The notes under the pieces: generated by a model
The model's database searches: none
What the model was told of the DNA's origin: nothing
What the model saw: the letters and a program-made list of their open reading frames with translations, nothing else
Shown: positions 34,742-41,018 of the stretch, piece after piece
Position numbering within the stretch: position 1 is the first letter of the stretch
How the letters are laid out: each line of letters starts with the position of its first letter
Translations under genes and position numbers: made by a program
Assembly: GCA_903882665.1 (NCBI GenBank)
Contig: CAIRXW010000007.1
Coordinates: 1-41,018, forward strand
DNA from: an uncultured Chlorobiaceae bacterium
GTDB taxonomy: Bacteria > Bacteroidota > Chlorobiia > Chlorobiales > Chlorobiaceae
Length of the DNA stretch: 41,018 nt
Direction of reading: 5' to 3'

Positions 34742-36322
34742 ATGGCAGAGAAAGAGAGGATTATTGTATTCGATACAACCCTGCGTGACGGAGAGCAGTC
34801 CCCCGGGGCGTCGCTTAATGTGCAGGAAAAGGTGGAGATTGCCCGGCAGCTCGAAAAGCTTGGGGTAGATGTGATTGAGGCCGGTTTTCCGGCTTCGTCA
34901 CCCCTGCAGCTTGAAGCGGTTCAGCGGGTAAGCGCAGAGTCGAAAGCCGTTGTGGCCGCACTGGCAAGGGCGGTGGAAAACGACATCACCGCAGCCTGGA
35001 ACGCGCTGCAGCAGGCACGCAAGCCGCGCATCCACACCTTCATCGGCACCTCCGACATTCATATCACAGGAAAATTCGGCAGCGACCGCTACGGCGTGAG
35101 CCTGCAGGAGAAGCGGCAAACCGTCCTCAAAATGGCGGTCAATGCGGTCACGTTTGCCAAAACCTTTACACCTGATATCGAGTTTTCTGCTGAAGATGCA
35201 GGACGCACCGATCAGGGCTTTCTTGCTGAAATCATTCAAGCGGTTATTGCGGCAGGTGCAACAACGGTCAACATTCCCGACACTACAGGCTATACCTGGC
35301 CATCAGAGTTTGGCCGGAAAATCGCTGACCTCCGGAGCCGCGTCCAAAACATCGGCAATGCCATCATCAGCGTCCACTGTCATAACGACCTTGGTCTTGC
35401 TGTGGCCAACACGCTCAGCGCCGTTGAACATGGTGCACGCCAGGTAGAGTGTTCCATGAACGGTATCGGTGAAAGGGCCGGAAACGCTTCGCTCGAAGAG
35501 ATTGTGATGGCCCTGAAGGTGCGCAGCGACCTGCACAACTTCTACACCGGTATCGTCACCGAAGAGATCTACAATACGAGCCGCATGGTCTCGACCTTTA
35601 CCGGAATCATCATCCAGCCCAACAAGGCCATTGTCGGCGACAACGCATTCTCGCACGAATCGGGCATTCATCAGGACGGTATGCTGAAAAACCGGCAGAC
35701 ATACGAGGTGATGACACCGGAATCGGTAGGAGTGCCGCAAACGAGCATTGTGCTGGGCCGCCATTCCGGCAAGCACGGCCTCAAATCGCGCCTCCAGAGC
35801 CTCGGCTACAACCTTGACGACACAGAACTCGAAGCGGTCTACAAACGGTTTGTTGAGATTGCCGACAAAAAGAAAGAGGTCTATGACGACGACCTGAGAG
35901 TGTTGATGGGCGATGAACGGAGCAAACCCCGCAACGCCTATGAGCTCGACTACCTCCATATCAACAGCGGTACCGCTTCAATTCCTACTGCAACCATCAG
36001 GATCCGGCACAAAGAACATATCTATGAAGAGTCGGCAACTGGCGACGGCCCGGTGGATGCCTGTTTCAGGGCCATTGAACGCGCCCTTGGCATAGAATCG
36101 ATGGTCACCTCCTACTCTGTACGCTCCACCACTGCCGGACGTCAGGCTCTCGGAGAGGCGCTGGTACGCATCAGGGACAAAAACGTCTCTTTTAACGGAA
36201 GAGGTGTCTCGACCGATATTATTGAGGCCAGCGCCAAAGCCTATCTCCAGGCTCTCGGCCTGCGCCAGCATCATTTTGACAACATTACTACTGAAACTGA
36301 AACCATAGAAAGCGGGGTTTAA
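34742..36322 (+). CDS. leuA: 2-isopropylmalate synthase
   Basis: LeuA condenses acetyl-CoA with 2-oxoisovalerate, the first step specific to leucine. The 526-residue protein has the HMGL-like TIM barrel with FDTTLRDGEQSPGASL near residue 9, the metal-binding HCHNDLGLAVANTL and GERAGNASLEEI, then SGIHQDGMLK. A C-terminal regulatory (LeuA dimer) domain follows from about 385. The ATG at 34742 gives the usual N-terminus; an earlier in-frame start overlaps leuB. The Glu-Gln (GEQSP) in the barrel motif distinguishes it from the CimA at the end of the operon (GTQGE). Confidence 0.96.
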   Translation: MAEKERIIVFDTTLRDGEQSPGASLNVQEKVEIARQLEKLGVDVIEAGFPASSPLQLEAVQRVSAESKAVVAALARAVENDITAAWNALQQARKPRIHTFIGTSDIHITGKFGSDRYGVSLQEKRQTVLKMAVNAVTFAKTFTPDIEFSAEDAGRTDQGFLAEIIQAVIAAGATTVNIPDTTGYTWPSEFGRKIADLRSRVQNIGNAIISVHCHNDLGLAVANTLSAVEHGARQVECSMNGIGERAGNASLEEIVMALKVRSDLHNFYTGIVTEEIYNTSRMVSTFTGIIIQPNKAIVGDNAFSHESGIHQDGMLKNRQTYEVMTPESVGVPQTSIVLGRHSGKHGLKSRLQSLGYNLDDTELEAVYKRFVEIADKKKEVYDDDLRVLMGDERSKPRNAYELDYLHINSGTASIPTATIRIRHKEHIYEESATGDGPVDACFRAIERALGIESMVTSYSVRSTTAGRQALGEALVRIRDKNVSFNGRGVSTDIIEASAKAYLQALGLRQHHFDNITTETETIESGV

Positions 36323-36329
36323 GAACACC

Positions 36330-37625
36330 ATGGCACAAACAATAACCCAGAAGATCCTTTCAAAAGCGGCAAACAGAAAATTTGTCGACGCTGGCGAAAG
36401 CGTCTGGCTGAATGTCGATATCCTCCTCACCCACGATGTCTGCGGTCCGCCAACCTTCGATATTTTCAAGCAGGAATTTGGCCCTGACGCAAAAGTCTGG
36501 GATCCGGCAAAAGTTGTCGTCCTGCCCGACCATTATATTTTTACAGCCAACGAGCACGCCCATCGCAACATCGATCTGCTGCGCCAGTTTGCAAAAGAGC
36601 AGAAGCTTGAGCACTATTATGATGTCGGCACCGACCGCTACAAAGGCGTCTGCCATGTAGCCCTGGCTGAAGAGGGATTCAATCTGCCCGGAACCGTACT
36701 CTTCGGAACCGACTCGCACACCTGTACTTCAGGAGCCTTCGGCATGTTCGGCACCGGAATCGGCAACACCGACGCGGCCTTCATTCTTGGCACAGGCAAA
36801 CTCTGGGAAAAAGTCCCGGAATCGATACTCTTTACCTTTGATGGCAAAATGCCTGCATACCTTACGGCAAAAGACCTTATTCTGCAGATTCTCGGCGATA
36901 TCACCACCGACGGCGCAACCTACCGCGCCATGGAATTTGACGGCGAAGCGATTTTTTCACTTCCCATGGAAGAGAGAATGACCTTGACCAACATGGCCAT
37001 CGAAGCGGGAGGCATGAACGGCATCATCGCTGCCGACACTATCGCTGAAAGTTATGTCAAGGCAAGAAGCCAGAAACCCTACGAACTCTTCCAGAGCGAT
37101 CCAGACGCCCGATATCACAGCAAGTACCGTTACAACGTTGCTGAGCTCGAACCGGTTGTTGCCCAGCCGCACAGCCCCGATAACCGCGCCACGGTGAGAA
37201 GCGTCCAGGGCACAAAGATCACCAAGTCCTATATCGGCTCCTGCACCGGCGGCAAACTGACCGATTTTGTGATGGCCGCCAGAATCCTGAAAGGCCAGAG
37301 GGTTTCGGTTACCACCAACATCGTGCCAGCTACCGTCAAAGTTGCCCGTGACCTCGAAACTGAACTCTACGACGGCCAAAGCCTGAAGAAGATTTTTGAA
37401 GATGCAGGGTGCTCCATTGCACTCCCCTCTTGCGCAGCCTGCCTTGGAGGCCCTGCCGATACCGTCGGGCGCTCTGTTGACAATGATGTCGTCGTCTCGA
37501 CCACAAACCGCAATTTCCCCGGACGGATGGGCAGCAAACATGCAGGGGTCTACCTTGCCTCCCCGCTCACAGCCGCCGCATCGGCAATTACGGGCAAACT
37601 CACCGATCCGAGAGATTTTCTCTGA
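36330..37625 (+). CDS. leuC: Isopropylmalate isomerase large subunit
   Basis: LeuC and LeuD form the Fe-S isomerase converting 2- to 3-isopropylmalate. The 431-residue protein is the shorter LeuC subfamily shared with archaea and many anaerobes. Cluster ligands are in SHTCTSGAFG, IGSCTGGKL and SCAACLGGP. NRNFPGRMGS near 388 is the typical substrate loop. In this operon the same enzyme probably isomerises citramalate to 3-methylmalate for isoleucine. It starts 7 nt after leuA and ends 38 nt before leuD. Confidence 0.95.
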   Translation: MAQTITQKILSKAANRKFVDAGESVWLNVDILLTHDVCGPPTFDIFKQEFGPDAKVWDPAKVVVLPDHYIFTANEHAHRNIDLLRQFAKEQKLEHYYDVGTDRYKGVCHVALAEEGFNLPGTVLFGTDSHTCTSGAFGMFGTGIGNTDAAFILGTGKLWEKVPESILFTFDGKMPAYLTAKDLILQILGDITTDGATYRAMEFDGEAIFSLPMEERMTLTNMAIEAGGMNGIIAADTIAESYVKARSQKPYELFQSDPDARYHSKYRYNVAELEPVVAQPHSPDNRATVRSVQGTKITKSYIGSCTGGKLTDFVMAARILKGQRVSVTTNIVPATVKVARDLETELYDGQSLKKIFEDAGCSIALPSCAACLGGPADTVGRSVDNDVVVSTTNRNFPGRMGSKHAGVYLASPLTAAASAITGKLTDPRDFL

Positions 37626-37663
37626 TCGCACTTGAAATTCGGGAAAACAGAACGAACACACAC

Positions 37664-38230
37664 ATGGAAACCATCATTCAGGGAAAAGCCTACGTTTTAG
37701 GCAAAAATATTGATACCGACCAGATCATTCCAGCCGAACATCTGGTCTACAGCCTCTCCGACCCCGAAGAGGTGATTCTCTATGGCAAATATGCCCTTTC
37801 AGGAGTACCGCCCCAACAGGGAGGCCTTCCCCAGGGCAACATCCCCTTCATCGAAGAGGGAAGGTGCCATTCAGCGTTCACCATCATCATTGCCGGGCCA
37901 AACTTCGGCTGCGGATCGTCGAGAGAGCACGCACCATTCGCCCTCAAGGTTGCCGGTGTGCAAGCCATTGTCGCCGAGTCGTACGCAAGAATTTTTTATC
38001 GCAACTGTGTTGACGGCGGCTTTGCCATTCCCTACGAGACAGCAGAACAACTCAACCAGCTCATCAAAACCGGTGACGAACTGAAAATAGACGTCGAAGC
38101 GAACACCATCGAAAACTTGACCAGCGAGGTCACCTACAAGCTCAATCCCCTTGGCGATGTCTTCAACATTGTTGAGGCTGGCGGTATTTTTGCCTATGCC
38201 AGACAGGAACATTTAATGCCCCAAGGCTGA
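37664..38230 (+). CDS. leuD: Isopropylmalate isomerase small subunit
   Basis: The 188-residue swivel-domain subunit has VLGKNIDTDQIIPAEHL at residues 11-27 and GPNFGCGSSREHAPFALK near 75, followed by YARIFYRNCVDGGF. It completes the LeuC active site. Length and motif spacing fit the small-subunit type that pairs with the short LeuC. The gap to cimA is only 3 nt, a sign of translational coupling. Confidence 0.95.
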   Translation: METIIQGKAYVLGKNIDTDQIIPAEHLVYSLSDPEEVILYGKYALSGVPPQQGGLPQGNIPFIEEGRCHSAFTIIIAGPNFGCGSSREHAPFALKVAGVQAIVAESYARIFYRNCVDGGFAIPYETAEQLNQLIKTGDELKIDVEANTIENLTSEVTYKLNPLGDVFNIVEAGGIFAYARQEHLMPQG

Positions 38231-38233
38231 TTT

Positions 38234-39844
38234 ATGACTGCAACAACAAAATCTATAGAGCTTTACGACACCACCCTGCGTGACGGCACACAGGGTGAGC
38301 ATATCAACCTTTCCGTTCAGGACAAGCTCCTTATAGCTCAAAAGCTTGACGAGTTCGGCATGGACTATATTGAGGGTGGATGGCCAAGCAGCAACCCGAA
38401 AGATGAGGAGTTTTTCATCAAGGCACGGCAGCTTCAGTTCAACCATGCAAAGCTCACCGCCTTTGGCTCAACCGCCCGCTTTGTCAAGAGTGTTGAGAGC
38501 GACCCCAACCTGCTCGGGCTGCTCCAATCCGAAACACCGGTTATTACCATCTTCGGAAAAACATGGAAAGCGCACTCCGAAAAAAGTCTGGGCATCTCTG
38601 ACGAAGAAAATGCCGAGCTGATCTATCGCTCGGTCAGCTTCCTCAAGCAGGAGGGTCGGGAGGTCTTTTTTGATGCCGAACACTTTTTTGACGGCTACAA
38701 AAACAACCCCGAATTTGCCCTCAAAATGCTTCTTTCCGCCGTTGAGGGTGGTGCATCAAGAATTGTGCTCTGCGACACCAACGGAGGCTCACTGCCCCAT
38801 GAGGTGACCGATATCGTCGCCCATGTCCTTGCCGTTACCGGAGTTCCTGTGGGCATTCACAGCCACAATGACGGTGACCTTGCAGTGGCAAACTCCATCG
38901 CTGCCATCATGGCCGGTGCAACCCACATCCAGGGAACCATCAACGGTATCGGTGAACGGTGCGGCAACGCCAACCTCATCAGCATTATTCCCAACGTCAT
39001 GCTGAAGCTGCAACGCTCATTCACCTTTGTGGAACACCTCACCCAGCTCACCTCACTCTCGAAGTTCGTCTACGAGATTCTGAACATGCCGTCGAACACC
39101 CGGGCACCGTTTGTCGGAAAATCGGCCTTTGCCCACAAGGGCGGCATCCATGTCAGCGCCGTCATGAAAGAGAGTTCGCTCTACGAGCATATCGACCCCG
39201 CACAGGTCGGAAACCGGCAACGGGTTCTTGTCTCCGAACTTGCCGGCCAAAGCAACATCCGCTACAAGGCTCAGGAGCTCGGCATTACCCTTCCCGAAAA
39301 AAGCGAGCTCTTCAAAAATATTGTCCACCACATCAAGGAGCTCGAACACGAAGGGTACCAGTTTGACGGAGCCGAAGCCTCTTTTGAACTGCTCCTGCAC
39401 AAGGAGCTCGGCAACTTCAACCCCTTCTTTGAAGTGCTTGAAACCAAGGTGCATATCGAGTCAGGCAAAAATGCCAAAAATGTTGACCAGGCAGTACTCA
39501 AGGTCAAGGTTGGAGAGGAGATAGAACATATTGCCGCCGATGGCGATGGCCCGGTCAACGCCCTCGACAAGGCGCTCCGCAAGGCGCTGATCCACTTTTA
39601 CCCCGAAATCAAAAGCATCAAGCTGGTTGACTACAAGGTGCGGGTACTCGAAGAAAAACGGGGAACCAGCGCCAAGGTGCGGGTACTGATTGAATCAAGC
39701 AACGGCCACTTCACCTGGGGCACGGTCGGCGTCTCGACCAACATCATCGAAGCAAGCCTCCAGGCACTTCAGGACAGCATGAACTACCACCTCTTTACCC
39801 TGAAGGCAGCAATGCCGAAGGGCGCAGAAACAACACCTGCATAA
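38234..39844 (+). CDS. cimA: (R)-citramalate synthase
   Basis: CimA condenses pyruvate and acetyl-CoA to citramalate, entering the threonine-independent route to 2-oxobutyrate and isoleucine. The 536-residue protein belongs to the LeuA/HMGL family. Residue 10 onward reads LYDTTLRDGTQGEHINLS, followed by IEGGWPSSNPKD, HSHNDGDLAVANSIAA, NGIGERCGNANL and HKGGIHVSAVMK. Those variants (GTQGE, GGWP, HSHNDGD) mark the CimA group known in Geobacter and relatives rather than LeuA. A C-terminal LeuA-dimer regulatory domain is present. It is the last gene of the leucine operon and is followed by a strong hairpin. Confidence 0.93.
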   Translation: MTATTKSIELYDTTLRDGTQGEHINLSVQDKLLIAQKLDEFGMDYIEGGWPSSNPKDEEFFIKARQLQFNHAKLTAFGSTARFVKSVESDPNLLGLLQSETPVITIFGKTWKAHSEKSLGISDEENAELIYRSVSFLKQEGREVFFDAEHFFDGYKNNPEFALKMLLSAVEGGASRIVLCDTNGGSLPHEVTDIVAHVLAVTGVPVGIHSHNDGDLAVANSIAAIMAGATHIQGTINGIGERCGNANLISIIPNVMLKLQRSFTFVEHLTQLTSLSKFVYEILNMPSNTRAPFVGKSAFAHKGGIHVSAVMKESSLYEHIDPAQVGNRQRVLVSELAGQSNIRYKAQELGITLPEKSELFKNIVHHIKELEHEGYQFDGAEASFELLLHKELGNFNPFFEVLETKVHIESGKNAKNVDQAVLKVKVGEEIEHIAADGDGPVNALDKALRKALIHFYPEIKSIKLVDYKVRVLEEKRGTSAKVRVLIESSNGHFTWGTVGVSTNIIEASLQALQDSMNYHLFTLKAAMPKGAETTPA

Positions 39845-39849
39845 CACTT

Positions 39850-39879
39850 CTTCGGCAGCATACCCTTATGCTGCCGAAG
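39850..39879 (+). terminator. Terminator at the end of the ilv-leu operon
   Basis: A perfect 13-bp stem CTTCGGCAGCATA/TATGCTGCCGAAG with loop CCCT begins 6 nt after cimA and is followed by CTTTAG. Confidence 0.8.
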
Positions 39880-39950
39880 CTTTAGCGCTTTCACAGAATG
39901 AGACTGACCCTGCTACAAAAGAAACCTTTCAGTGACAGGCACTTTATCAA

Positions 39951-40202
39951 TCACACCATACCATTCGTGACGGCCTGATTTGCGTCATCTTTCTTCAGAA
40001 TACCATCTTCAACCATTTTGTTGATCGCCTGTGTAATTTGCTCGTGGGTACGAAGCAACGCAGGCAGTGACAGGGCCAGTGCGCCAACCTGGCGAATATT
40101 GGCTTTGTCGTTTTCGATTTGTGTGATATTGACAAGATCAAGACGGATAATCCCATCGATCAGTGTGATGTTGGCAATTCCGTCAGTATAGATAGTCTGC
40201 AT
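39951..40202 (-). CDS. Small conserved-looking protein of unknown function
   Basis: The 83-residue product starts at an ATG with AAGGGAG 7 nt upstream; an upstream frame extension is rejected because it precedes that site. It has a beta-rich first half (IYTDGIANITLIDGIIRLDL) and a second half like SLPALLRTHEQITQAINKM. The pattern of a short beta sandwich and a C-terminal helix recalls DUF3467-type proteins, but I am not sure of the family. It is soluble and monocistronic, and convergent with cimA. Confidence 0.7.
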   Translation of the reverse strand: MQTIYTDGIANITLIDGIIRLDLVNITQIENDKANIRQVGALALSLPALLRTHEQITQAINKMVEDGILKKDDANQAVTNGMV

Positions 40203-40357
40203 CTTTTTTCTCCCTTGGAAATGATTTGTATTTTGATTCACGTAGAATAACGAGTCCGCAATATATTAACTGCAAGCGTTTTATTTTACAGAATAATTTG
40301 TCAGGCAGGCAGGCTATCCTCACCATAACCGGATAATCACCCATCTATGGGCGAAGG

Positions 40358-40837
40358 TCACAGAAAACGGAGCAGAATAAAGAGAGCAAGCATGATAAAC
40401 GCTATGGCGATTTTCATAGCCGAACCGGCAAGAAGCCCGATCCATGTGCCGATTGCCGCAATACCGGCATCCTTGAGAGGTCGACGGGCAATCAACTCAC
40501 CAAAAAGCGCTCCAAAAAAAGGTCCGGTAACGATTCCGGGAATACCGAAAAACATTCCGCAAACAGCTCCAATCGCCGCACCGATAAGAGCATATCTGCT
40601 TGCACCGAATTTTTTTGCGCCGAGCACTCCGGAAAGCAGATCAATCAGCCAGGCAAAAAGCGCGAGCAGCGCGAGAACGGTTATGGACTTCCACCCGACA
40701 TAAACAAAATGCTCGGCCCACGCAGCAACCACAAGACCGGAAAAAATCAGTATAATACCCGGCAAAGCGGGTAACACCAGCCCGGCAAAACCGATGACAA
40801 CAAGGATCGCAGCGACTATCCACAGCAGCAGAGTCAT
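40358..40837 (-). CDS. DUF456 family membrane protein
   Basis: The 159-residue protein is almost entirely hydrophobic with four or five transmembrane segments. The DUF456 pattern is clear: [20 protein letters not shown], then [20 protein letters not shown] and [18 protein letters not shown]. No function is established for the family. The ATG at 40837 gives MTLLLW and overlaps by 4 nt (ATGA) the stop of the exonuclease-like frame upstream, suggesting translational coupling; a TTG two codons earlier is possible. Confidence 0.85.
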   Translation of the reverse strand: MTLLLWIVAAILVVIGFAGLVLPALPGIILIFSGLVVAAWAEHFVYVGWKSITVLALLALFAWLIDLLSGVLGAKKFGASRYALIGAAIGAVCGMFFGIPGIVTGPFFGALFGELIARRPLKDAGIAAIGTWIGLLAGSAMKIAIAFIMLALFILLRFL

Positions 40838-41018
40838 CTCCAAGCATTATAACGGCTGATCCGGAACCCGGGATTCATCAGCTTTTGAAAGCGGTCGACA
40901 ATCACCCCATGCTCCAGAAGCACCGCACCGATCTCGATAGCCCGGTCACCATACTCCGGAGACAAGCCCGTCGTCTCAAAATCCAGCACCACCACACTGT
41001 CCGCCAACGTCTTCTGCA
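40834..41018 (-). pseudogene. Truncated DnaQ-like 3'-5' exonuclease frame, cut by the window edge
   Basis: The visible 61 codons read [18 protein letters not shown], then [19 protein letters not shown] and [17 protein letters not shown], ending RYNAWR. DFETTGL is the ExoI motif of DEDDh exonucleases such as the DnaQ epsilon subunit. The frame stops right after the first beta-sheet region, so ExoII and ExoIII motifs (about 100 more residues) are absent. It looks C-terminally truncated at the DUF456 gene. The other explanation, that this is the extreme C-terminus of a larger protein, cannot be excluded because the start is outside the window. Confidence 0.68.

Overview
The window looks like chromosomal DNA from a green sulfur bacterium (Chlorobiaceae, Chlorobium or a close relative). 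The main evidence is a tmRNA encoding the tag ADDYSYAMAA (the tag I recall for Chlorobium/Chlorobaculum), a CsmI/J/X-type chlorosome envelope protein with a 2Fe-2S domain, a CrtH-type carotenoid isomerase, and a citramalate-type isoleucine pathway. The species was not determined.

Layout. 0-1.2 kb: an N-terminally eroded mobile-element gene (DUF6371/Toprim-like) abuts the terminator of ssrA (tmRNA, minus strand). 1.3-4.2 kb: yqgE, bcp, a zinc-ribbon Nudix hydrolase and a lone OppD/DppD-type ABC ATPase. 4.3-7.6 kb: mfd. 7.8-8.6 kb: a hicBA toxin-antitoxin pair facing an orphan HicB-like gene. 8.9-9.6 kb: a PEP-CTERM exported protein. 10-13.6 kb: the chlorosome protein and an alanine dehydrogenase-like gene, convergent with crtH. 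13.7-15.1 kb: ECF sigma factor, small zinc anti-sigma factor and ArsR-type regulator. 15.4-17.8 kb: hsp20 behind a sigma54-like promoter, then dnaK. 18.5-25.4 kb, minus strand: a two-domain phytol kinase/phytyl-phosphate kinase-like membrane protein followed closely by tolQ-tolR-tolA-tolB-pal-pal-cpoB.

25.8-39.8 kb holds branched-chain amino acid biosynthesis: ilvD-ilvB, then about 2.9 kb of unrelated DNA, then ilvH-ilvC-leuB-leuA-leuC-leuD-cimA, closed by a strong hairpin. IlvBH, IlvC and IlvD serve valine, leucine and isoleucine. LeuA, LeuCD and LeuB make the leucine precursor. CimA with LeuCD and LeuB can supply 2-oxobutyrate for isoleucine without threonine deaminase. The inserted block contains a 21-bp perfect inverted repeat, an orphan lipoprotein, a frameshifted PAS-domain fragment and a minus-strand group of very small genes with strong ribosome binding sites; it is the most accessory-looking part of the window.

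The right end carries an 83-residue conserved-looking small protein of unknown function, a DUF456 membrane protein, and a truncated DnaQ-like exonuclease reading frame that runs off the edge. I found no CRISPR array, no intact transposase and no rRNA or tRNA gene. All promoter, terminator and leader calls are made by eye.
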